Shown here one piece after another: positions 11,607-22,700 of a stretch of DNA of 64,000 nucleotides. Source of the stretch: Clytia hemisphaerica (lineage: Eukaryota; Cnidaria; Hydrozoa; Leptothecata; Clytiidae); the NCBI GenBank assembly GCA_902728285.1, contig CACVBU010000024.1, positions 377,580 through 441,579 on the forward strand, given 5' to 3'. A program made the position numbers and the translations under genes. The notes beneath the pieces were generated by a model. It saw only the letters and a program-made list of their open reading frames with translations, made no database searches and had not been told where the DNA came from. How positions within the stretch are numbered: position 1 is the first letter of the stretch; every line of letters begins with the position of its first letter.

Positions 11607-12205
11607 AAATAACAAAATGCTCAATAGGTAGCGACTGAAAAATGGGGGAGGGGCCACTTAATCTGAAAACTACCGTATTTGGGACAGAAATTTGGGTCTC
11701 AAGGATTAGCCAAATTTGAACAAGTTCGGCCAAAAAATCGACTGTTATGGTGTATTATTTGAAAACATTTATTTATTTATTTATTTAAACATATTATTTA
11801 TAACATTATCAATTGTGTGTGTTTGTCTCCTAGAGACACTAAGACATGGAAGAACAAGAGAGCGATTATTTTAACCGGCAAAATTGGTCAGATTTTCTAA
11901 AATCGTGCCTATAATAAAACTTCACCTTTCTAACGTATTAAGACCCTGGCATTTTGCGCCCCCTCCATGGGATAGCGAGTATACAAAAATTAGTATCTTT
12001 CTTCTAGATAATCAACATTTTTCGTAAGCAATTCAATTTTTTTGCCTTTTTTGTGCTTTTACTCACTTATATGCTAAGTCATGTTTTCAAGGGGGTCACA
12101 CATAGCGTCTTTAAATATAATTTGATAGAGGAAAAAGAACAACGCTTATCTTTTATCAGTTAGTAAGCTGGTCTCTTTAAAAACCTTATCTTATTTTTTG
12201 GTACA

Positions 12206-12460
12206 AATTTAATGACAAGAGGTTAAACTCAAACTACGAAAATAGAGTCAAGGCTTTTCAAATAGAAATTGAAGATATTGACGGTGAGATAAAGTCCCAA
12301 AACGTGAAATAAGGTAGTTGAAAAAGAAGAAAAGCTTGAACTACGCACAGTTTTTTGTTGAGAGAGAATTTTTATACATACTTGAAAACAGGGGCAACGT
12401 TTTAAAAAAAAAGCTGTTGATTGTACTGTGCGTGTCTTGTTTGAAAAATTTATAATTTTA
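12206..12460 (+). pseudogene. coding-like fragment with frame breaks (possible decayed exon)
   Basis: The + strand reads as about 40 residues of charged, helix-like protein (from F-N-D-K-R-L to E-I-K-S-Q-N) before a stop at about 12309. It continues in another frame (V-V-E-K-E-E-K-L-E-L) and then a third (F-V-E-R-E-F-L-Y-I-L-E-N). The composition resembles the coiled-coil gene that follows. It could be a decayed exon of that gene, a failed duplicate, or chance in AT-rich DNA. A GTGAGA donor-like site lies at about 12274. Confidence is low. Confidence 0.25.
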
Positions 12461-12592
12461 TGAAAAATAAAACCTTTGTTTATGCTAGCTACAGGGATAA
12501 AAAAAATTTCCCCCTCTAAAATTTCATGTTTTCGAATATATAAAAAGAGGTAGTTTGAAATGGAAATGGGAATTTTCATTTTGATGTTTCAG

Positions 12593-12642
12593 CTATGCAA
12601 GGAGCTTAAACAGATGGGTAGGAAAGATGTTATCTTGACAGG
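12593..12642 (+). CDS. candidate upstream exon of the coiled-coil gene
   Basis: A good acceptor (TTTTGATGTTTCAG, AG at 12591-12592) is followed by a short open frame, L-C-K-E-L-K-Q-M-G-R-K. A weak donor (GTGCC at 12643) would leave two bases, exactly the phase the next exon needs. The fit of phase and composition is the only support. Confidence 0.3.
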
Positions 12643-12883
12643 GTGCCAGATCAAATGTTCCAGGAAATAATAATATGACACCTTCAGGTTGACAAAAAAG
12701 GGTGAAGTCGCCAAATTAGGTAAACAAAAAGGTCCAATTCTGAATGAATATTGTAATATTGGAGTTGCTGAATTTTATAACTATTGCTAAATGGTTAGAC
12801 AGTTTTTAGTAATATAGCATATATTGTTCCTGGAAAATATTTCCCTTGATTAGCACAATTCTTTTCACTTATATAACACTTAG

Positions 12884-14104
12884 ATATAAAATCGATCAAG
12901 TGAAAAAGAAATTTATTGAAGAATCAGAAGTCGAAAAACATTTGGTTGATGAGAAAGAAGTGAAGATCGAGAAAAAAAATTTGGTACGCGATACACATCA
13001 AAATTTTTGGGTCTTGATTCTTATGGATTTGAGCAAATTGAAAAGTAAAGTTGAAATTGGACCATTGCCAAACGTTGTTATATTCTTTGAGACTTTTCAC
13101 AATGCATTAGTACAGGATTTCAATAAGAAAATTGATGACATTGGAGAAACTTGGACTGAAACGAAAGACGCTATTGGGAATTTAAAAGTGGCTTCTAAAG
13201 AAGTACTTCGCGTCCGCGGTGAAACCGCGCGACGGATTGAAGAAAGAGATTACTGGAAACAGGTAAAGTCAATGTATATTTTAATTTCTCCTTTCATCTG
13301 GTCCGTCTGAAATTTAAGTTCCACTACAATTAGAGAAAACATTTACCAATCTTGACATTTTACGTGGCACTTTGAGTTTTGCAAGGGATAAAGGCTTGGA
13401 ATGTTGAAACCTTTGTCTTGGTCGTTTGAATCATTTCCAATGTTATATAAAGATAAAAAGTTATGGTTTTATGAAAAATACAATGACATCGTTAAAAAAA
13501 GTTTGGTAAATTAGAAGAATATTCTAAATTTCGACTGATTTGATTTAACAGCCTCAATAGCGTAGACAGAATGCCCCTCCTGGTCTACACTTTACTGAGC
13601 CTTGTTGGATTTCATGCCTTGTTGAACAAAACGGGGAGCAGTTCCTGTTCTGTTCATCAAGGTATGAAAATTGAAATTCCTATTTACACGACCAGTCATT
13701 TGTACGAGAAAAACTGACCCATTCTTCACTTATAATTTTCTTCACTTTTTATTTTGTAGCTTTACGAAAAAGAAAAAGCTGAGAAAGAGGAAGCATACAA
13801 ACGAGTAGATGAAATTAAAAACGAACTCTTAAAAGTCAAAGAAGACAAGAAGGTTAAAAATGAATACATTCTGATCAACAATGAAAATCTGGTCCGTAAA
13901 TTACACGAAGAGAGACAATTACGGTTAGGATTAATAGACGATATGCTTGATTCAAGAAGTTTTTTAAACCAAGCGAAAATGTCACAGAAGAAGGAATTAT
14001 TATCAGACTTAAGAGAACAATGCATCACTGACATTGAGAAAATGAAGCTCTCCACCAAAACACGAAAAATCTCTTTATCGCCAAAGAAGGCTTCGTTTGT
14101 ATGA
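12884..14104 (+). CDS. coiled-coil protein, unrecognised; 3' two exons
   Basis: Exon 12884-13262 (acceptor AG 12882-12883, donor GT 13263) joins in phase 0 to exon 13760-14104 (acceptor AG 13758-13759, stop TGA 14102-14104), giving about 241 residues. The protein is very rich in Lys and Glu, with long heptad-like stretches: E-R-D-Y-W-K-Q across the junction, then K-E-K-A-E-K-E-E and further acidic/basic helices. A less charged segment (M-D-L-S-K-L through V-V-I-F-F-E-T-F) interrupts it. The C-terminus is basic and Ser-rich (K-I-S-L-S-P-K-K). No signal peptide or membrane segment is visible. I do not recognise a family; a cytoskeletal or scaffold role would be a guess. Its start is not resolved and must lie upstream. 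It converges with the RhoGEF-MORN gene, with about 2.6 kb between their stop codons. Confidence 0.65.
13613..13666 (+). ncRNA. intronic hairpin, pre-miRNA-like (candidate)
   Basis: In the last intron of the coiled-coil gene, CATGCCTTGTTGAACAAAAC pairs with GTTCTGTTCATCAAGGTATG. The stem has about 25 pairs with two mismatches and three G:U pairs, closed by a 4-nt loop. It extends a few A:U pairs outward. The shape fits a short pre-miRNA or a tiny MITE; no expression evidence exists. Confidence 0.3.
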
Positions 14105-16749
14105 TGGATGGACGGATGGAATTCCTAACAACTATTTTTTGATGATATCAGCAAATGCTACTTTTATCATATTTTTATCATAGATTTTAAATTTATAAAT
14201 GTAAAAGAACAAACTTAAAAGAGCAAATTTGTTTAATTTGAGTAATGATCTATGTCATCTATGGTAAAATCAGTGGAAGACAGGTAGGTAGATAGACAGA
14301 CAGACAGATAACTAGTAACTGCATTTACACACTTACAGCATACATCGATTGTCCATTGTCCATTTAGACATCATAACAAACTCCAACGAAGATGCCTGAA
14401 GATGAAGAGTGTAGAATAGAAGTTAAATTAATATTTGTTAAGCCTAGCTTTCAGGTCATAAATACCTATTCTCAGGTGCCCTCGTAAGCGTCATCCTCGC
14501 TAATTAATTTTACATCTAGGACAGACTTATTTTTGTTTCGCTGTCTCGATCATTCCAGTCCTGGATCCGTCTAATAAGGCACCTGAGAGTATCTAGCTAG
14601 ACTGGAATCGTTTAAAATGCGTGTAATATAGTAGTATAATCGTTATATGATAATACGATTACTGTTAAGGAATTTAATTTGTATAAACGACTGGAAGAAT
14701 CCGGTGTTCCGGTCTTATAGATACCCCGGCTAGCTACGCAGAAACTTGCGCAGAGAGAAAAAAAAATTATCAAGCAACAACAAAATTTGAAAATTTTTTT
14801 AGGAAAACTTATAATTGCAATATTGATTTCTTTTGTTTGGAGACTAAAATTGTTCCCTCCTTTACTATTTGCTTTATTTCTACTGAATTAGTCGTCTAGC
14901 TTGCTAGACTAGTATTTAGCAAGAAATGCACAAACAACGTTCATCAAGTTGGGAACCTTACCGTCAATTAGAGTTACTTTCATAAGCGAAAAAAATATTA
15001 ATTTGGTCTGGAGGCGATAATTGTTACCCCTAGCTTACGAAAGTAGTCCCTGGTATCTAAGGTAATTTTGCCCTAAGATGCTCACAACATAATATCTAAG
15101 AAAACATTGATGTGAGCAAAGAAGTAGGGGAGAAAATAAATGATATACACTTACATACTTTACACTTGAATAGCAAATATGCCACATATGACAGAGAGAC
15201 TTTTGAACCACCATTCCTCGACATCTATCATATTTCGATATTTAATTTTTTTTTACTTGTGAGCTGAAAGATCAAAGTGTATTAAATGTATATTCTCGAT
15301 TTCTAGCAATTAATTTTCAGAGAATCAAACTTTCTTGAATTGGAAAGAGGAAATTTTGCACATTTTAAGCCTGAGACAGCCCTTCACAAAAACAAGTGGG
15401 CAGATTCAATGTCATTTTACATTTGGAAAAGGTTTAAACTCAAAAATGTTTATTTAAAGATATCTTACAAAAAGTAAATTTCTAAAAATTCTAACAAAAA
15501 ATAACAAAGAAAAAAATCAGGCGTTTGAATTCGAAGAGTGATTATATTATAATCGATATCAAATATGGTGGTTCGATGTCAATTGTTTTCTATGATTTTC
15601 TCATCCTCCTAGAGGCTCTCAAATATGGTTTGTTTGGAAACCTTGGTCCACCTCTAAATGGCAGAGGGAATCACTTTTGGCAATAGTATTTTTGAGTAAG
15701 AAAAAAAATTGTTCATAAAAATATTAGAAATTTTTGGCAGACAAAAATAATTTAGATTTCGAAAGTGAATTATACAAATGCGAAAAAAAATACATGTTTA
15801 AAAATAAATAACACCAACACCAAATTGAAAGATTTTTGTTATTTGGCATTTTCATAAATTTGACATTTGAACGAGGGAATGCGTAAGAGAAACTGCGTTT
15901 TAAATGTTCTGGTTGTAATATAGTAAAACTCTTCAAAAGGAAAATATTATTCGCTCTTTGTTTAGACTTGTTTCTAAGCTATATGAGTAATGTCTGAAAT
16001 TGTGAAATCATTGTTTTGCTTTTTGAAAATATTATATGATGTATGTGCCTCTAATATAAAAAAAAATTCATAAAAATTTATAAAAAAATAATAAATTAAT
16101 AATCAAACGAAATAGCAAAAGACTCCCACTTCAATTCACAAAAAAAATAAAATTTCTCTTAAAAAATAAAGGTCACGTCAGCAAATCTCATTCACAACGA
16201 CTTTCTGGTTCTTCTGATATAAAAATAATCATTCCTGGAAATTCTCCTCGTTAAAACCAAGTATTTTTTAAAGTAAGAGTACATGTTGTTTTTTATGAGC
16301 ATAATATCCGAGACCTGAACAAGCATATTACTGAGCTTGCATTTGAGGTGAAAAAAATTTTTTTTTTTAATAGATAGAAAAGAAGTCGTTGAAATACAAT
16401 TGTTGTACTTTTATTTCCCTATCCCTATGTCTTGGAGAGTAAAAAAAAAACTGAAATTTAGGGTAGAAGTTAAAAATATTCAAGTTTTCTAGAAAGAAAC
16501 CCCGATGATTTCCAACTAGCTGAAAAAGTACATGATGAACACATCTTTAGACTCAGACAGTAAGGATCTTGTTAACCTACAATGATTGTTCTGAAAGTTG
16601 TGAAGAGTCGAGTATCTTTATCACACCACGAAAACTCTTGAGATACCACACATGTTACTTGCTTGTCAAAATGAATTTAAAGACTATTAAATCACAAGAA
16701 GAGGTACTGCAATGACCGAATCTCGAAAACGGAATGAAAACATACACCA
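14105..16749. other. convergent intergenic region / overlapping 3' UTRs
   Basis: No coding exon was recognised. A GATA/GACA microsatellite-like patch lies at about 14280-14310. An AATAAA on the minus strand (TTTATT at about 16410) is a plausible polyadenylation signal for the RhoGEF-MORN gene. The segment at about 14598-14665 (CTAGACTGGAATCGTTT...) repeats at about 19845-19915. Confidence 0.4.
14598..14665 (+). repeat. dispersed repeat, copy 1 (partner 19845-19915)
   Basis: Both copies begin CTAGACTGGA and contain GTGTAATA and ATGATAATAC in the same order. They are short and non-coding, and the family is not recognised. Confidence 0.5.
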
Positions 16750-19700
16750 CTACAACCATCGTTGAAGAAGAGGTATATCTCTGGGCGGTAGATCAGTTGG
16801 CGCCCTCACCAAACACCCATAGTTCCAGATTTGGTGTTCTATTGTGTGTTGTCTCCGCAGTGTAAAAGCACCATTCTTTTGTCCACGTAACCATGTTCCT
16901 TTGTAGATTGAACCGTCTTTGAATTTCTCTTCACCAGACCCTTGTCGCTGAAATAGAATGAATAAAATATCATTAGAATTCTACTAAGGGATAATCAGAT
17001 GGTTTGAGATTTTTGGCGTGTGTAATCTTTCTATTGTCCTGAGCACAACGTCAAAATATTTTTACCTAAATATTTTCCAAAGTCGAGGTATTTAAATTAC
17101 AAGTTTTTGGCTTTCAGTAAGAAAACAATAGAATTTCAACGTAAGAACCCATTTTCAGAATTTTCAAATTGTGATATCTCGACTTTGGAACATAGTTACT
17201 CAAACATAATTGGAGGTTTTACTCAAACTTTCATCTTAAACCATCTGATTATCTCTTTAAGCGGTTAAATTTACACGTGGACCTTTTTACGAATTGAAAG
17301 TCCAAAATTTTCGCATGGGTTAATTTCGCCAAACAGCATCTTTTTCACCTATTTCTTCTTTCATTTTGCTGGAGGGTTTTTACCAAATTTTTCGCGATGA
17401 CTATATTTCGCGAAAAGGATCAAAATTCTTAAAAACCGCGAAAGTTTAATCAAGGTAAGATTTATGGCACAAAAAAGTTTGATTTCATATTTTCATAGCA
17501 GGAGAAGCCGAGCTTCAATTAAAAAGCACTACAGTAAATGCGCCGGACTTAAGAAGTTACCGTAGGATGGCGAGACTTTCTCGTTCCCGGCTAAACTTTC
17601 CTATTGCCATTTTACATCTAAAAAAGACCAAGACTCTTGGGATGTGGAATAGTAACTTAAATTGTTAGACGTTCAGTCTTGAGGCTGTAAGGTTTTGTCC
17701 AGGTGCAGCAGAAAAATTATTTTTGCTGGTACACCAGGAAAACAGGGGAAAGATCCCGAAAATGTGCCAGGAATGTCTCCCCGGGAGTGAGAAAGTGTAA
17801 TGATCCTTCGATTCTCGTTTCCATAACACTTAAATTTTTTTTTCTTTAAAAATGAAAAATCGACGGACTTGAAAATGCTATCAGTCCAAAAAGTTGCTTG
17901 TAAGCTTGTAATCTTTAGTTCCTTTGACATCAGCTAGCCCATTTATTTTTTGAGGAAGATATCAAGTAATGTAAATTCATACCATATCTTCCACAAACGT
18001 CCCTTCGAATGTTGAATCTTTGAGTTTTTCTTTTCCTTTCCCTTCTTTTACACCATTCACCCATTGACCTAAGAAAAATGTTAGAGGTATATAGAATGGT
18101 ACTGTATCTTTAAATTTAAAGTATGATAGATAAATGAGAGGAACATTATTGGTAATGCAATTCAATCAGACGGTGCTAAGCAAAGTTAGTGAGCATTTTC
18201 ATCTGATGGCTGTCGGCGGAGCCAGGAGTGAGAGAGTTTATCCCCTTTTCTATTTGCGCTAGACCTGGGAAGTCGAATGCTTAGGTGGAGCGCCACACCT
18301 ACTCTCAGCTCCCAGTAATTTACCGCATATACCCAATCTAAACTACTCATTCGCTGAGTTGACAGTGACCGGAGATTGAACCCCCAACCTGTAGATTGTA
18401 AGGCGAGATGGTCTAAATCAGTCAGCGAAGTTTAGGTTTTTGAAAGCAATGGACCGACTAAGCTACCCAGAGCTACCCGGATACTTATTAAAATTAAAAA
18501 TGGTAATTTGATTTTTGGTCAAACTTAAATAATCTTCAATGAGCCATTAGTAAAAAAGTGTTCGATGTCTAACATACCTTCATAAGAGTAGTTGTTGACG
18601 GGATCGTTCAATAAGCAAAGACCGTGTTGCTAGAAAAGATATGGAATGAAGTGAAATTATTAAATCAAAGCTTGTGCATAGTGAAAGATTGAAATGTTGC
18701 ATTTTTGAAAATGGAACTACTTTTGAGGAATTCTATCTACGCGAAATTTAATCCAATTAAGAAAAATACATCTATGGAAAGTGGAAGAAGAGGTCATACT
18801 TTTCCTTGCTGCCAATGACCATCACAAGACCATTGACCAGGTTTGGTGAGGATACCTTTTCCACACTGACAATTATCTTGCCATTCACCTATGAAGAGAC
18901 AAGCGTATCAAGTTACAGTACAAGATATGGGAATCCCAATGTTATCATACTAAGTCTTCAGGCCCGTAGGAAGCATTTTCATTTTGAGGGGGCAAAGTGA
19001 GAAATATAAACCGAGGGCCAGCCATGGTTTGGCCCTAGGGAGAACATTTCGCAATTTAAGGTGTCTAGATTGCTGGAAAAAGCATCTAATTAAAGGATTA
19101 TGTTCAAAATGAAGCCATTAATACAAGATTTTTAAAGCTATTTATTTTTGGAAAAATCTTTTTTTTTGGGGGGGGGGGCAAATGCCCCTGTCGCCCCCGG
19201 TTGCTACGGGCCTGGTCTTGTTTAGACCGGAGCTAATACAAGGCAATTCTCTGAATTAATCAAAAGCCAGACCGTAAGATAAATAAAAATCTTGATTGAT
19301 GTAAAGGAATTTGATTTGCTGCACTGATTACTTATTGAGGAAAGTATATTCGGAATTTATTTTTGTTGGGAAAATTTTTGTTGGAAAAAATTAGCCACTA
19401 AGCCGAAATCTGTTTCAGATTGATTGGGGAGGACTTACTCAGGCTTTATTTCCCCCGATATTTTATTTAGAATCTAATGTGATTGAATTTCAAAGGAAGG
19501 AAAGGAGGAATGTGAATTACCATTGTACATAGCACCATTTTTATATTTCATCTTTCCTGAGCCGCACATCTATAAAAGAAAAGCAAAGTCGAGATTTATC
19601 TACCAAGTAAATAAACACTTTTTTCGAACGCATTTAGGAACCAGGACTTCAACTTATTTTCTCGGCCCTAGCCTTGATTGGGCAACTAAATTGGGTCAAG

Positions 19701-22700
19701 CTGAGAAAAAAATACAGGGATACTACTAACTAAAGTATCTGGGATCGAAGAGATGGGCATTATTTATACGAAAAGAGAATGTATATGCCCACCTTCTATT
19801 AGCAAGAAGGAGGTTTTTCTACAAATGACCAGTTTTTAACTAGACTGGATTCGTTTATAATCCGTGTAATACAGTAACATGTGTGTAATTATGATAATAC
19901 CATAATTGTAACGGAATAATATCTGGAATAACCAGGAATAACTACAGGTTGTATACACTACAATTTATCCCTTTAATTTTTTTTCGCTTATTTTCTACTT
20001 TGTCTGATTTAGTCAACTTAGAATGTTAGACCTGTTTTTACCTTATTATAAAGAGAGAAAAAATACAGGGATAATACTAAGTAACATATCTAGAAGCCAA
20101 GGAGATTGGCATCATTTATACCATTTTACCTTATTATAATGAAATTCGCCATCATAAGTTGAACCGTCTTTCAATTCAAGAACACCAGAGCCATGCATCA
20201 AGTCACTTTGCCACTGACCTCTGTAAAAACCACCGTAACTGTACACCATCACGCCTTGTCCAATACGCTGTAAAAGAACGGAGTGAAGGTTTTTTTATTT
20301 TCATATAGGGTCTCAACGAATCAAAAGTTTCAAGGAAAGATTTGGTTAAGGTGGGAGTCACATGAAAAATTGAGAAAGATGATTTTTTACATTTTCCTGT
20401 ATAACTTTTGAACTTGAAGAGATTTTTAAATGAAATTTTCTACAGAGGTAACTTAACAATAGAAGATTTCAAAAATGTAAAAAAAAGTCTAAAAATAGCC
20501 AAGACGGGGGTAAAATCAGCCAGGGGGTAATGTACTGTGAAAATATTGTGTCAACGTTTTAGAAAAATCTACAAAACCTATCACAAAAATTTTTTTTGCA
20601 GCTTGTTAATATTTGGATAAGGAGTGTTATGAATGGAATTTTTTCTTGAAATTTCATTCCAGGGGGTCTGGAAACTAAAAAATGCATTTTTTGAATTTAG
20701 AAATGAAAAAAGTATTTTTTCAAAAATGTAATCCATTCATAATACTCTAGACCATAAATTGAATTTCTCCTGAAAACTTCAAGTTCATAGCACTTGTCAA
20801 TCCTGAGAAAACGTTGCCAAGGTGTGCGAAAACCCCCTGAAACCTATTTTGAGAAAACGGTCCGTAAAGTCAGAAGTAGATATATTATCTCTATTTCTCT
20901 GTAATAAATCGACCGTTTTACAAAATTCTTTCGCTGTTTGACTAAAATGGACTATAGTTCTACTTTAAATACTTTAAAAAAGGCTTTGAAATATCAAAAT
21001 AGTCCAGAAATTCCAAATTATCACTTTCACGTGATGTGCGCCAATCCTTAAAATTTTGCGCCAAACTGCCAAACTCCACGTCAACATTGATTTAATAAGC
21101 GGCAGGTACAAAATGCATAAAACATAATGCATATTGCATAATAGTAATGTGTAATTTACAGAACGATTTTATATTTTCTAAAACTCTCCTTTGTAGAGGC
21201 TAAAACCGTGAAACCCTGTTTAGAAGAGTTTCCTAAGTAAACATTCCAATCAGAGGGATTTCCCCAGACATGATATTTACTTTTCGAATTCGAACAAAAG
21301 AGAAAACATTCGAATCATAACAACAAAGGGTTTTCCGCCAGCATAAATAATAAGAAGATGCAACAGATCAGAAAGGTTTCCCCCTTCTTCTTTCTCAAAA
21401 AAGGTAAACACATTTAAACATTCGAATGTAAAATGATTCGAAGTCTATTTTCTTTGATCTAGCTTTCGCATTAAGCTCTTTACTTCATATTGGCTGGATA
21501 TTGGTTTATCTAACAAAAAGCATTCACATGGTTAATGCTTTGTAAGAGGGAAAACCCGTTGAAATTTGTTAGAAATTGTTCGAAAAGATCTCCGAGAAAA
21601 CCCAGAATAAAGATCTTGCTATAAAATTTACGTTTTCGAGTTTTCGCTTTCGAAAAGTAATATACGGAGGAGATATTTTCGTGTTTTTTCTACACTATAC
21701 TACATTCTGTAAAATACAACTATGAAAATCAAAATGGCGACAAGCATTTTCAGTGGATCATGGATTTTCTTCATCATCTAAAATACAGATTTACAGCTTT
21801 TCTACCCTTTATTTTCTGGTAGAAAATGGTATATTTGTTTTGTTGAAAGTAACATCTTTCAAATTCTCCTTATTGTAGACTCTAAAATTGACATTTTTCA
21901 AATATTATGCATTATGCATTATGCAATATGCATTATGTTTTATGCATTTTGAACCTGCCGATTTAATAAGTCAATTTAAATGTGTTTTCACAACAAAAAC
22001 CATATTTTCAATGTAATAGATCATCCTAGTATATTTTCCTCACTGATTCTGCCAGTTATAGGTTAATATAAAGTTGATCTGTTGTGATACAAGAATCCAC
22101 TTGGACATCTAGCCGTGCACGATTTCTTCGTGAATGTAAATAATCCAGCCAGAGGGTGGAGGGAGCGCCCCAGACCTTCAATAATTCATCACACACAATT
22201 GTTAAACCAGCCTCCAGGCTTTCAATTCCTTTAACACTTGGATCTTTAAATAGATACATCATTGGATATGCCTTTGGTCTTCGTCCTTCAATAACTTTTT
22301 CGGTGTCGTCAAACTAAGTTCATATCGAAAACGTTGAGTTTGAGAATCAAGTCTTTGGTTTCACCTAGCTCAAGCTTTCTTAGTTGAGAAGAATGACATT
22401 AAAGAGCTAAAAATGTCATCAGTCAATCCAACATTTCCAAATTAAAGCAGTTTTCATAGTGACAGCCTCCAAAATTTATGTTTTTAAAAATATCATTTCT
22501 TTGGTTACCATCTTTGATTACGTCATATTAGGAAATCCCGCGAAAAAAAGGCGGTATTGATTTAGACGCCCGAAAAGGGCGTAAAAAGATCTTTCGTTTG
22601 GTATGTCATGATCCTATGTTTAGATCAGCCATAAAGAAATCGGGCCCTAGCAACGGGTATGATTTTTCGTTGCTAAGGAAAATACTTTAGATCAGGGTCT

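Noticed and set aside
12229-12579. 116-codon minus-strand open frame
   Set aside because: Poly-pyrimidine-like composition (Phe/Ser/Ile) opposite A-rich DNA; the plus strand reads more like protein, though broken. Not annotated as a gene.
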